A DNA stretch of 64,000 nucleotides from positions 783,417 to 847,416 of the forward strand of contig NMRA01000060.1 of NCBI GenBank assembly GCA_002633005.1, read 5' to 3'. Every line of letters begins with the position of its first letter. Positions within the stretch are counted from its first letter, which is position 1. The stretch comes from Phoronis australis. Its lineage: Eukaryota > Phoronida > Phoronidae. The notes under the pieces are model-generated. The model worked only from the letters and a program-made list of their open reading frames with translations. It had not been told where the DNA came from and did not search any database. Position numbers and translations under genes: made by a program. Of this stretch, positions 1-13,680 are shown in pieces.

Positions 1-100
1 TTTTTCTGTTTTTACCTCTAAAAATCAAGCATTTTCCTTGATTCATGAAGTATTATTCAAGAAAAAAAAAACGGAGAACGTGTCAAACAGGAAAACTGAA

Positions 101-180
101 TGTACCAAAGACTTGAACTCACGACCCCGGGGTTAGAGAGCGCGTGCGTTACCACTACACCACCACGATATAACTGGTAC
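101..180 (-). repeat. tRNA-derived SINE fragment
   Basis: Read on the minus strand, this stretch has a polymerase III A-box-like block (GGTGGTGTAGTGGTAACGC, about 150-170) and, roughly 35 bases downstream, a B-box-like block (GAGTTCAAGTC). The T stem does not pair properly and no acceptor stem closes, so it is not a working tRNA gene. A tRNA-derived SINE head is the best reading. Confidence 0.5.
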
Positions 181-472
181 ACTCATGCTAAAAGATCTAC
201 TTGTTTATGGTCCACAGCGTTTGCGCGCGAAACCTACTTCTTTTCGTAATGCTTATTACACGTTTTATATTTTGTGCCATGAATTCTTAACAAATTTGTC
301 GTATTTAAAATAGTCTTCAAATGCCCAAAAGACCAAATCCGTTTTTCGAGTTGGCAATAATGACGGGATTGCTTTGGAAATCGTCTAAGTTAAGGTTTGA
401 CAAAGAGAGTATTGCGAGTTTCTGAGTGATTCACTAAGGCTTCGATTGAAATTCACATCTTACCAGCAGCTT

Positions 473-646
473 NNNNNNNNNNNNNNNNNNNNNNNNNNNN
501 NNNNNNNNNNNNNNNNNNNNNNNNNNNNNNNNNNNNNNNNNNNNNNNNNNNNNNNNNNNNNNNNNNNNNNNNNNNNNNNNNNNNNNNNNNNNNNNNNNNN
601 NNNNNNNNNNNNNNNNNNNNNNNNNNNNNNNNNNNNNNNNNNNNNN
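473..646. other. Assembly gap (174 N) with poly-G/poly-C edge
   Basis: A run of N is followed by about 18 G and then C/G homopolymer blocks up to about 689. The sequence after it (TAAATCCGCCTATG, about 689-702) resembles the terminal motif of hAT-like elements, so the gap may lie in a repeat. Confidence 0.9.
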
Positions 647-3600
647 GGGGGGGGGGGGGGGGGGCCCGGGCCCCCTGGGCCCCCCCCCTAAATCCGCCTA
701 TGCTTGAGTACTCAAACTGCTCCCTAATTCAAGAGTTTTTGTTAACAGTTTGGTAATTTATGAAAGACATTGTGTGAATCACAGTTGAAGTTGAGGGTCT
801 TTGTGTTTTTTCCATTTCAGTCAAATTTTGCCAGTTTCAGATAAAAATAATTGCCAAACTTTTCTTTTTTTCAAGGGTCTAGTATTGTTATGAATGGCTC
901 CAAGTTTTCAAAATAATGGTCTTGTGGTCACTGTGGTACTACATATATTTTATGAAAATTTTCAATTGTCCACCATATTAAATTGATGAGATTATGCCCT
1001 AGATTCACTGTCATTGCTGGTGCCAGTGTGTTGTGTCTTCTCCACCAATTAATATGTGCAGAGAACATTTATTAAATATAATTTATGTCATCTGTTGACC
1101 ACGTGGCCAAAATTCTTGCTCTCCATGTATTAATAACAACAAGCTGTCCTCTAATTGGTTGTTATTTTGTTGTTAGTCTAAGCAATTGAAGGCTATTGGA
1201 TGACATTTAGTTTGTTATTGTTTTTCTTAACCTAGGGTCAGTGAATGGACAAGGTAACACTGTCATTGTACTTTATTCCAATCTGATTTTGTCTTATTTG
1301 AAGGCTTCATATATTTCTCAAGCAGCCATGATGTCAATTTTCAGAGTTGGGGTTATGATGAAGAACTATGGGTGTGTTTAATCAGCTTTTACTCTTGTGG
1401 CAACTTTACGTAAATGGAGCATTATGAATAATTGAAAATTAAGAATAGTCCAAATTATCTTTTAAAATGGTTGCAGTGTGTGGATTATCACCCTCTAGTT
1501 TGGTTTAACAAATTAGAAGTTAATTATCGTAAAATCTTTGCCTGTTTGTAGCTATTGTATAGAACTTGGAAATGATGAAGAACTTTTTACGAAGGTATAA
1601 AATTTCACTTGTCTGCCATATTGTGTCCTAAATTAGTTAGATTTTACCATGCAACACTGATGAGACAAGCAGAATGTTGACTTTTGTTAATCCTAACTTG
1701 CCAAACATAATTAACAAAAGGCTGCCTTTCTATGTGGCTTTTACTTTCAAACCTTTACTCTCATTTGTTCACCAGGAGGGAAGAAGCCACAGCACTCCCT
1801 CTGCCTGACCAGTCAATTTATGTGGCTTGGTCTTTGTGGCCTCCCTGGGGGAAGTTATGGTAGATTGAGTGAAGAGGCTTTACTAGGATAGACTTGTTCT
1901 GACAATAGCCAAATGGTTCCAGTTGTAAACACATCTCCAGTAGAGTCCCTGTAAAAAGGAATATCAAGTGGAAATTTCAAAACAGAGTTTTTGCTCACAA
2001 AAATAATTTCTGGTTTGATAGATGTTTTTAATATTTAATTTCTTGAGCACATTCAAATCTGCTTGTGATTTATTAGACAAACAAACATTTTATTTTGCAA
2101 TATTTTGTTAACAAGATTTAAATATTATGATTTTTACTGAAAGCCTGACATTATCAGGTTACAGATTTGCACAAAAGGTGTGTGGTGTACTAAAACAAAA
2201 TTGGGCTCTTTTCAAATGAACACTGGTTTAATCTTAAAATTAAACACAACTGCGGGTATAAATCTCGACAATTGCTTTCCTGAAGACTTTTCATATCACT
2301 AAGTGAACCTTTGTCTTGCAGACTCTTAACTAACAGGGTCTCCTTCAGAAAACAAAACAGTAATATGAAACCCGTGGGCATATGAAAATGAACCAAACTA
2401 ATGGTAAACATTAGCCATGTTTTGAGAAATAATTGAATGAATTGGTGTTGAATCAAACCCTTTCAGGACATTTTGCTTATCATAACATATGTTTAAACCT
2501 ACATCTACAAAAGATCTCATATTATTTTTAGTCAGATATTGAAAGCATTTGATTTGCAATAATATCCCATGGTAAATGGTAAATAGAAAGTTTGTGTATT
2601 ACCCCAAGTAATTCAATATAAAGCCTGTCAGAAATAAACCATTTTGTCTAGAATGTTTAGAATACACAACATTGTCCAAGGCCTTTTGTGGTCCTCAAAT
2701 TCAAGTGATTAATGTACTAGGCTGACATGTTGGTCACTTTGGGATACAACACATTGATGTACTAACTGCCTCCAGATTGCATGTTGTGGACCCATCGATC
2801 TACCAAAATATCAAAATGAAATGAAATGTATTATAATTATTTCATAATTTTCTAAAATTCAATATTTGTTTATTAAGAATTAATATCATTCAGTAAGTGT
2901 TCCTGGAGTTTTTAGTTACCAGATAAAAATTGTAATTTTGCACCAGGTTTTCTCCTATATCACAAACTCAGAATATTTGAATAAGTAAACTTTCAGTCCA
3001 TGTTTTATTTGTTCAAATTTTCCTCAAACTTTTTTTCTTTGTGAGGTGAAAGGTGCTGTAAACCGTTTATGCCTGTATTTTAAGCCTAATACTCAGGTAT
3101 GCTTAAGGTGTTGAGATAATATTTAGAGAGCCTCCCACAATTGACTCAGTATCACAGGAGATCAGGACAGAGATCTGTATGTTGAAGACACACACCACTA
3201 GGTCCCATAAGTTGTGGTAACCGTGACTACATCTGGGTGAACAAACATTCTATTGCAAGTCTTTCATTAATAAAATACCTGGAATTAGAGTGATCTTTTT
3301 CTGAACTAACAATTGTTTTAGTAATTTCTCGTGCTTTCCGTGGCTATGTTGTAACTATGTATGAGATGTGCGATTGCATAATTAACATTCAGCTGAGCTT
3401 TGTCACCACAGGTATTGTCCTTGGCACGAACTGTTGTGTACTCACAGCCCAACTCCTATTTGTTCACTAACAGACAGCAAACTTCCACAGGCTACATTCA
3501 GCTAATAAACATAGGCCAAATTGTTGGCTCTACTAGCCTCAGTGATTCAAGATTTCATCATGCTAATAAGGTGCTTTGGGTTTTTAAAGAAGCATTGTTT

Positions 3601-6600
3601 GCTCATCACTCATCTTGTCATAATAATTGTAAACAACAAGAGCTGATTAATTATTCTGTCACTCGTTTTAAACCTGATGACATGCAAAGTGTTTCCGGTG
3701 ATCTAATACTTAGCGGTGACTTCTCTGAAATTCCATCATAGCATTTAATTTTATTGTTGTGCTTAGTAAAATTTTTTAAAATGTGTACGAAATACAGTAA
3801 TATCTCGCCAATTTCGGTCAAAAATAATTGCCAAGATTGATTTTTTTCTGTTTTCAAAGGTTATTACCATTTGTTGTGAACACCCACCATGTCTCAAAAC
3901 ATTGTTTGATTTGTACCTATGGTTTAGGACTTCTAACATACTGTAATAAAACATTTTTTTGGACTTACATATATTTCAGAAACAAAAAATTCCATTTATC
4001 CACCATACGGCGTTCCAAATGTTACTGGAGTGCTTGTTTTGCTCATATCTTGGTGTCCTACATTGCATGGACACTTCGTCTTTCGCAATTCTGTATTTGA
4101 TTTGATTTTTGATTTTAATAATATCAAGAATGATTGAAAAAACAGTGTTAATAGCCCAAACTGATGAAATTGTTTTGCGATGAACTTGATTTTGTCAGCT
4201 TTTACGTTAAGTTTAAAATTCTATGAACTACTAACATTTCTGGCAGCTTGATGAAACGTTAATAACATTTTCTCATTGAACTGATCATTAATAAGTTTAT
4301 ATTTCTTATTGTATGCAGACCACACATATACCGCAACAAGAGATTTTCTGCTTGTTTGATTTTTTACAAATGAATCCCATGTAATGTGATAAACATCCCC
4401 TTCACACACAATTAAGTCCATTTTCTGCAGACAAGGATACATTTCACTAACCCCATTTAGCAAGGATCTGTATGTCGGCCATCTATAAAGAAGTCCCTAA
4501 TATTATCAGAGCAAGTGTATGTTTTCAACATTCTGTGCTCATTTTTGTCCACCTGTACTGTCTTCATGCTCAAAGGCTTTGTTAGTGTTTTGTATAATTA
4601 CAGTAGTAACAGACTTGTTTCTCACCATTCACTCTTGATTCAAGATTATCAAATTTAACCTCTTGCAAGTGGAACACATTTAATCCTATCACATCCTTTA
4701 GGTAAAGAGTAGGTAAACTTTCTTCAAATTAGAATACAATATGGCGGAACACTAAAATTTTCAACGAGAATGAACGAGAAGGCTTTTTACTTGATTGTTT
4801 GAAAACTTCACATAGCAGGCACGCAACTTTTGGCAATTCAGTGAGCTTCTGACAAATGAAAAATGTCAATTTTCGCCATTATTTTTGTTTGAATTTGAGG
4901 AAACTTTACCATTCTAGATATTGCATAAAAATGGAGAGAAGGTCTTTATTCTATTGAGAACGAGGTTTGCAAAGTTATTTTGCACTAAATGTTAGTCTGC
5001 AGGCGTGTTCAGTTTATCTCTTATTGTGATCAGCCAACCGTTAAAGGTAGACAAGGAAAATAATGATGAAAAGCTACAGAACAGCTAAAATTATATCGTG
5101 TCAAATTGGTGGAATTCTCTACAGATACCAAAGGATATTGAACCTGCCAAAAAGATGTATTAGTTTTTGATGACGTGCTTTAGAAGAGCCTTGATTAGCT
5201 TGTGCATAAGTTAGGATGAGTGTTCAGTTTTATCATTGTAGTCACTAGGGCATATAGGTAATTACAAGGCATGGCTTGATTTGTTATTTGAGTTCCCCAT
5301 TATTATGTAGCTTTATAACAAAGCCCTAAGTGACAGTCGGACATTTTTTCTCAGTCCTATCAGACTTGTTGTCTCCTGTCTGTTCAGAATAACGCGTCAT
5401 GTGATTCCTGCGCGACAAGTCAGTGTTTCACGCAATAATTAGGATGAAATTGGTGCCGTTATAAATTCATGACAAATCTCAAAAGTACAACTTGTCTACT
5501 TTTTGTCTGGTAGTATCAAGATACTTGTGATGTTTTGGGAATTAAAGCTTCACTTCCTCTTGTTTAGCTTGCTTAAAATGTGATACTCCTTACCCTGATA
5601 AAAGTCTATTTCCATTACCAACAAGAACATTAAAACCATCAGACAGGCTTCAGAGTTTAATGGGATTAGCCAACCCTAATATTGCAGATTCAAAATTGGT
5701 GCATATAGACAGTGATGACCTGAGTTTACATAATGTTCAAACTTTGACATCAGCATGGTGTCAGTTTGTTTCTATCTAATACTACAGGAGAGCTGTGAAG
5801 AATAATCTAATATTCAAGGGTAGCCTGTCCCTGGGGCCTGCTAGTGGTCCCTGTATTGATGTGGTACACCAGAATGCTGCTGGTGATAGTTAACTCTGTA
5901 TGATGTGAGGTCTGCTGGCACCTAATACCCACTTTAAGACTTGTTTAAACCACTTGAAATGTTGATCTCAGCTCTTGAAATGAGCAATCAATGCTGCTGA
6001 TACTCAATATTAATACTCTTGAGATGGTACATTCTCGTGACATTATTTCTCGCCAAAGGTGTAACGTGACTATGAATTGTTGCCTTTGTGTTGGGAGCTC
6101 AAGTTTGCTGTATTTTCTAGCTACTACAGAATCCCTTGGACTGCAACAATTCTGGCTGATCATGTCATTGTGTCACCAATGGAGGTAGACTTCTCGGACA
6201 ATCAAACTCCTTCTGCTTGTTTTTCTATTGATTCTTATCCAATAAAATGTCTGACAAAGGCCCTACACAAATATCGAACAGTTGATCACGTGACCCTCAG
6301 TCATTTCCTGCACTGTTACTGTGTCGGCGACTACACATTTTCTATTTGCTCACTTTGTTTTACGCTTTTCTTCATACCTAGTCCCATTGTTGCACAGTCT
6401 GCGGCCAAAATGGCAGCACAGAGAGCCTGTTATTGACCGAGTCCCTGTCTCAGTGTCAATAAAAAACATGTCTCCGCATACCTGATACTCAATCAATGGC
6501 AGTAATTGTCTGCCCTTGTATAGCTATACCTACTAATGTCAACATTGAGAGTCGCAACCAGCAATCTTATGGTCCCATTATCTTATTCTATGATTGTCCA

Positions 6601-6851
6601 GATCCATGCAGTGGTCCCATTGGCAGACCGGCATTAAATGTTTGAAAACAGATTTTGAAATGTGATTTAGCAAACTGAATTTAACTTTATGTACCAGAGA
6701 AATCAGAAACTTTGGAAAGTTACTATTCCCTTGTTTTATGTTGATACCGACTGCGAGGACCTCTGCTGTGTAAGTGACTGTTAAAACTATTATCCTAATG
6801 AAAGAAATAAATACAAGGAATGAGCCAATCCCATGTGAACTGACCTGCTCT

Positions 6852-7566
6852 TTTAGACTCCACACAGTCTGCCATGTGAATGCAGGGCAGAAACAAAACA
6901 GGTGTATAATGATTTCAATTTAGTTTCTGTTTGATTGGTAATTGTGTCTAATTTTTCTCATTTAATTGGACAACTATAAGGTTATTAAGGACATTTAATT
7001 AAAATTAATTTAACGTCTTTTCATTGGACTTGCCATGTTTACTTAGCCTCCTGATTTGAATTGTTGACTCATTCAGTGACTAGGAAAATATAAACATCAG
7101 CTCAACTCCAACAAATCGGTTTTTATTCAAAGGGAAAAAAGAGATTTTCTATGNCTTTACTTCGATGGTCATTAACTACCGAAGCCAGTATGAACGGTCC
7201 AGTTAACTGCGCTGTTTACGTCGACGCTCCGCTCAGACCGGAGTTAAGTCAATATGAAAGGGCCTTTAGACTCCACACAGTCTGCCATGTGAATGCAGGG
7301 CAGAAACAAAACAGGTGTATAATGATTTCAATTTAGTTTCTGTTTGATTGGTAATTGTGTCTAATTTTACTCATTTAATTCGACAACTATAAGGTTATTA
7401 AGGACATTTAATTAAAATTAATTTAACGTCTTTTCATTGGACTTGCCATGTTTACTTAGCCTCCTGATTTGAATTGTTGACTCATTCAGTGACTAGGAAA
7501 ATATAAACATCAGCTCAACTCCAACAAATCGGTTTTTATTCAAAGGGAAAAAAGAGATTTTCTATG
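6852..7566 (+). repeat. 302-bp direct duplication flanking an ambiguous base
   Basis: The stretch 6852-7153 recurs almost exactly at 7265-7566 (offset 413), with only scattered substitutions such as TTGGACAAC versus TTCGACAAC. A single N sits at 7154, exactly where copy 1 ends. The intervening 7155-7264 is more GC-rich than its surroundings. The N at the junction suggests a haplotype-collapse or scaffolding artefact, although a recent tandem duplication is also possible. Confidence 0.85.
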
Positions 7567-10500
7567 GTAATCCTATTCAATGAAGGCACCATTCAAAGTT
7601 GTATTAGCCGCCAATGAATAGTCTATTCTTGTCCTGTGATTTGACTGCTTATGCCAACAAAGGTTGACAAATTTCACAAGAGCTTAAAAATGTCTGGCCT
7701 CTCTGTCTCACCCTGTCGGCCATACTTAAAAGTTAGTTCACTTTTTCAGCACTGTAGGTCTGGAGCTCTGCTGTTCGCACCAAGATGTGTTTTTGCAGTT
7801 AGAAATTGATAAATGTATTCGACTAATTGATAGTAAGACTGTCTTAGGAGCCCCTGTTATAGTATGGTATATGGCTATATGTACTCCACCTTTTTGCTTG
7901 TGTGTTGAGTATTTTGTAGTCACACAACATGTTCAATATAAAATGTTTGGCCATTCTTAAAAGTTCCACACCTGTTCACTTGTAGAAACAATTAAAACTA
8001 CTATAAACCCACACTCTGTTCAAGAAGCAAACTTGTGTTTCAGACCACTTACACTATGAAATTGGCCTCAACTTGTTCCTTATTCAGATGAGAAGAGATT
8101 TCTCGGTTGTCAAGGAACACCAGTGGTAATTCTTTGTCCCCATGTTCAGCAAATAAAATGACATGCTGCCACAAGTCAGTTTGTAGTGCTTGATCTCTAG
8201 CAATAGGGAATTATGTAACAGTCACTTACACAGAGTCTCCCATTTTGACAACCTGTTTTCTCCACTGAATAATGGACATAAAACTTGTTCTCAAAATGCT
8301 GGATCCCCTGTAAATGACTATAATCGAAAGTGGTCAGTTGTTTTGAAGCTTTGAAATCACCTTCAATTTGACTAAAAATTTTGAAACCATTTTGTAATGG
8401 TGATTGGTTTAAGTTAAAAGTGGTGTTTCTGGAATTGATTTCTTCTTCATAATAACAGAGTCAAACATGAATCTGTTGTTCTGGACAGAGAACATTCTCA
8501 TCAGATATCTTTAGGTTCCATGTCTGCAACTGTCCACTTGAACCATTGGTTGGGATATACTAGAAAGCTAACAGTTACATCTTTGTCTGATGATCAGCGT
8601 GACCATGACAACAACAGTGAGAGATGTTATGATCTCACTCCAACACCTCCAGAGTTGTGGCCAATATGGCTGTTAAGAATGCACTGGTCTTGCTCTCCTT
8701 TGTGTGAAGAACATTATTGTTTGCTAGACATGTTTGATCAAAGTATCAAGCTGGAAAGATGTCCTTGGGCAGATTATCCTCTCTTCTGTCCTGTAAAATG
8801 ATTTATCAAGGATGTTAACCTTTCTTCATCTTATGTTTTACCTCCATATCATTTGTGCTTTGGGTTGTAACTGTTCCAGTTTTGGCTAGTCAGGTAGAAC
8901 CTATCCTAGACACTGAGAGTAGCAGAAACTCTGTGCAGTTACAGTTGAGGTCTTATGTAAATATTTGTATTCAAATATGTAAAAGCATGATGTTGGATTA
9001 TATGACCTGTTGTTTGTTTTATTTCCATCTGAGCAATAGCCACAGGTCTGTTGGACCTCTCTATTTGAGTTTCACTTTGGCTGCAAATATTTATTTTTGG
9101 CACCATAGTTTTTGCACTGTCTTGTAATTCCACAATTTTAAATGGGTTTTGTTGTTGGTGTGTCCCTATTGAAAGAAGGTCGGATAGGGACATAGGGGTG
9201 CACCCTGCTGTCTGTCTCAGAGTGTGTTGTGACTTTTTCTGCATTCTTGGATGTCTCTCGTGGAATTTTTGTTTCTGTTAACTCCAACCATGTTTTAACA
9301 CTGGCTTTATAATCAGAGCTAAGCTTTATGTCTGACATTGAGTGGTCCTTAATATAGGATGCAGGCATTGAGGGACTGATTGATTTAAAGATTGTTCCCT
9401 GATCTGTGTGAACAGTGAAGTTCCGTGTTACATCATTTGGCCATCATTAGTACATAAATCATTAAATCCATCCATTCAGAGTTTCACTTACTTTTGCATG
9501 CTGTTCTAGTGTGCAATATTGATCCAACTATATATCAACCAACCATTTATATCTATTATATCTATGTAGTTTGTTTATTGTTACATATTTACTATTATTA
9601 TGTATTTAATATTTGTTCCTTTGTGTACTGGATCACCGCACCTTCAAAAGGGTGATATTCACAGTATACATATTATCCAACATGGCTGCTTTTCTGGTCT
9701 ACAAGACCTCCACATTGGGGTAGCCATCAAGAGAAATCTGCTGGACTGTCAAGTGATGTGTTGATGGGAGACCTGCATGTCACCCCATTGTCTTCCTACA
9801 TAACACAAGCCATACTGTTTGTTATTATAAATCTATGGCCATCTTACACCCATTACCTTGAGCAGATGGATTTTAAATATGACCTGGAGGTGATTTCCAT
9901 TTACAAATGCTTGTAAATCAAAGTGATAATTTCCTTTCCACTATTGTTCATGGAGCAGTTCTGAGTTTTCAATAGTATCATCAGTTTGGTTGAATGGTCA
10001 TCTACTGAAGGCTCAGTGTCTGAGGGCCATTCTTTGGTCAAATTGTAAGGATGGTTGAAGCATGGCCAAAGACAAACCCTGGAGATGGACTTTGTGCCAA
10101 ACTTTGTGGCTTACTATCACATATGACAAGTGAAGTGGTTCTAATAACTGCTGGTTTTATGTTTTAACTAGTAGTTAATTGTAGTATTCTGTCCTCACTG
10201 ACCCTAGTGGTGGTACTGGTTGCAATTGTGAGGCATGATTCATTTCTGTCCATAGTCGTCAGCCTCTTGTAGTTCAAGATGTCAATTGTTCTTAACAGGG
10301 TCGTTTTCATTTTGCCTAGTGAAGTTTTTGCTGTTTATATCTACCTGCTCATTTTACCTTTGGTTGCCATGGCCACATATTGATTACATCATCATTGATG
10401 TAGGTGACATACCCTACAGCTAATGTTTGCCTTACTTTAAATAGTTTCTACTTGACTCAGTGTTTATTTGCATAAAGCCTGCATACATTCCGTCCTTAAT

Positions 10501-10968
10501 ACCATAAGTCATTGTTTGTTTGGTAGAATTAGTAGGAATATATAAATCTTAAACAAGCGTGGAAATGTGTATCACAAATTAGTGGAGGTATCAAAATTTT
10601 TTAAGCTTTGAAAGGATCATAAACTGATATTTCGTTATCTCAATTGGATTTCTGGTATTTTCAACCAAGCCTTGATGGCTGCCCCATGTTGAGGTCCAGC
10701 AATGTGCAGAGCACCATGGACAACATGATCTCCCTTGGTAATGATCATTCCTGTATATCTAGACAGTCCTCATTGCTTGGTCATCAGGTTTCACACCAGC
10801 CTCATACTTTTTCTATTACTTCCTGTCTGCTCTGTTCAGCTGTTGTGAAGAAATTCTTTACATAAATCCATCATAATACAAGATATACATGTTGGACATT
10901 TGTACTCAAAATGACGCTGGTATCACTTTGTCTTTGAATATAATTGAATGGGCAAGCACTGGAGGTTC

Positions 10969-11019
10969 GCCCATTTTATTTTACTCTGTTTTATTTATTT
11001 TATTTTATTTTATTTTAAT
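10969..11019. repeat. (TTTTA)n low-complexity tract
   Basis: Repeated TTTTA/TTTAT units make up this AT-only tract. Confidence 0.7.
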
Positions 11020-12097
11020 TGTGCCAAAAAGTAGAGTATTGCTGGAATTGTTTTATTCAGAACAGAAGTCCTATTAAGCTTGGAATTGTGAAGCTGAAAT
11101 ATTCTACCAGTTCAGGTTAGGGAAATGTCCACACACAAATTTTCATAAATTTTACTTTGAAACAGGTTTTCGGTTTTGTTTGTCAACACTTTCTTCACTG
11201 AAGTTACCCTTAGGTGTTTAACCCTAGATACAGAGTGGTTCAGACATATTAATTGTACCCTTTAACTTCTGGTTTACATATGGCCCTGTGTTGTTACCCG
11301 CAAGTGTGCTAATTAATGATTAAACAGGTGTGTCCTTGGAGTAGGTGGGGACAAACGGCCTCTCGTTCCCTTACCTGGTCGTCCAGGTGTCTATATGCTG
11401 TGCGCAAGGTGTCATCTGTCACATAATTATAGCTCATTTTTTCAACTTCTTTCATTTAAACCAGTCAAAACCTACTAGGCAGTGTTAATTAAATTTTTAA
11501 GTAGTTGGTATTAAGTCATTAATAATGAATGTACTCATTAATTTACAGTACTGGCATTGCACACCATTTCCAAAGAATGTACATTGTCAGTATTTGTTAC
11601 CTCTTAAGGGGACTGGGTCTGTTTCAAAATCTATTGTTCTGTGGTGTTTGACAGTGCAATTAGGAGAATCTTATCTCGAAGAGAGGAGATTTAGGTCAGG
11701 AGAGATGGGTGTTGAAAAACTGAAGACAAACAGACTGGCTGTGTTTTGATAGTGATATTGGTTCTGATAACATGGGGTGGATGATGTAGAGAGGGTCTGA
11801 ACTAGATGAGCCAGGTTTGTAATAGACCACAAGGAGTCTCTGCAGGCAGACTTCTTATTAAAGCCAACACACTCTCACTTCAACTGTGCTAACATTATGC
11901 TATTTTTCCTTCGTTAATAATTGACCGACTTTGAGTTGAATGCACCCTGATAAATGTACAATCTCTTCACCTGGCTGCATTTGCGACACGGCAGGAGTAA
12001 TTTTAGGGACGTGCTCTGCTTCTTTGATGCAGAAATATTTTCTTCAACATGTTATTACCGGTAACTCCAACCAGTGGTCTTCCAAATTGTCCCATAA

Positions 12098-12462
12098 GTG
12101 CCGTTTACACTACAAAAGTTGACACGGATCAGCTGACACGGAACGAGTATGTCTGTAAAGTGTAAAGGGAACTGAATTAGAGCAAACTGACACCGTGGTG
12201 ACAATTTTTGCCACCCGTTAGCTAGGTAGAGCAATTTGCTCTAGAACATCTTGCTCCGTGTCAACTATGTCTCTTAACGCGAAACTGGGGCAAGGCGGAA
12301 AGGATGATCTCTACTGCGCTTGTGTAATGACCTAAATACAGGTTCTCTGTCTCTTCAACTCCCGTCATTTGTAAACCTGCGCATGTGTGAACCAATGCTT
12401 GACACTGATCAATTTGCTCCGTGTCAGTTGCGTCGGGCCAAAAGTTGATGTCTAAACGGGAC
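12098..12462. mobile_element. MITE, PIF/Harbinger-like, 365 bp
   Basis: The left end (GTGCCGTTTACACTAC) is an imperfect inverted match of the right end (GTCTAAACGGGAC and the bases inward), and both ends continue into an inverted AAAGTTG-type block. The element is flanked on each side by TAA (12095-12097 and 12463-12465). A 3-bp TWA target duplication is the hallmark of PIF/Harbinger elements. Internal copies of CCGTGTCA/TGACACGG in both orientations add to the symmetry. No transposase is encoded, so it would be non-autonomous. Confidence 0.65.
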
Positions 12463-13629
12463 TAAAGATTTGAGGTGCTGCTCAATTGACCCATGGAAAC
12501 ATTTTTTTAAAATGTTTCCGGCATGGCCAGAGGTTGACTACTTCTGCTAAAAAATAGTAGAGCTATCAATTTGGTATTTGGTACCCATCTGGAAATTTGC
12601 TCACAATCACGCAAGCGGAAATGTGTCTGTAGATAAAAACATTGTCTAATAAAATTTAATCACTCATGGTCCACATGTACCTGCTTATCTACCTTGGTTG
12701 CCCGGGGGAGGGGGGTGAGGGGGCAGGGGGGTGCATGAAGCTCCTGTCTTAATTTATGGTATCTATTGTATATTGCTTTCTGCAGTTTTGTTTGGGTTCA
12801 ACCACTCCTGTCACAAGTCAGGGGCGTCCACTCACTTGATGGTCTTCAAACCTAATTCTGCTGGACAGGATCCAATTTGTACAGCAAAATTCCTCTAATT
12901 AGAGTTTCTCAGCCAGAAGTCTTGGGAATTTAATGTCTCCAGTTTGCCGTCAAGTTATTAGAAGTTAATTGGTCAAATTCTGTTTAAAGGAGAAAGGTAC
13001 TTTTTTCTCATCAGCAGTTAGTAATTTAAGTATGGGTAAGTATTTAGATCCTGTCAGGAGGATGGACATCTGTGTTAAGGTCTGTAAGTAGACCATTTGA
13101 TATCTACCTAATCAGTGTTGATTAGATCCAATACAAACCATCTGCAGGCTATTAGATAATGCTACTACACTCCTCCATTTTGTTGAGTTCTTTTGAGAAG
13201 GTTACCTAATCCTGGAATTCACTTTGTTTGTTAACATTTTTGGCCATTGCCCCTGAATGAGTACTAATCAATAAACACATTCCTCAGACTAGTTCAGTGA
13301 ACAGGACTTGAGCTTGTAACACCAATGTCAGCAAAGTTATTATCAAAGTTATTTTTTATACAGCGAGAAGAACTATTTTAAATAAGGAAGAAAATTAAAT
13401 TTTGTCAGATTTGCTGTCTCTTTCTCCAGGGTTTGGGATATTTTAAATAATTCTCTGCTTTGACTCAAGCTTCAAGTTTCCACTTTTGTGTTTGAAAATC
13501 ATTTAATTCACACTTAGTTATTTGATCAGTCAGATAAGGGAAGAATAGGTGGAATCGTGGACAAACAAAGTCTATTTTCTACCAATTTGATTTGGTTGTG
13601 ACATGCAGTTAGTAATGACAATGCCTTTA

Positions 13630-13680
13630 GCCGGAGGGGGGGTGAACTCATGGACACCATCACTACACCACGCCTCCTAT
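13630..13680 (-). repeat. Possible truncated tRNA-derived SINE
   Basis: On the minus strand GGCGTGGTGTAGTGATGG resembles an A box and is similar to the SINE head at 101-180. GAGTTCACCCC follows too closely to be a normally spaced B box. This is weak evidence of a decayed fragment. Confidence 0.25.

Noticed and set aside
3400-3741. 113-codon + strand open frame
   Set aside because: No recognisable domain, AT-rich composition like the surrounding intron, and no splice or conservation evidence.
5101-5150. WWNSLQIPK-like translation considered as ephrin exon 1
   Set aside because: No GT donor follows, there is no signal peptide upstream, and the match is too short.
6077-6436. 119-codon + strand open frame
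   Set aside because: Composition matches non-coding DNA and I see no family motif; likely a chance frame.
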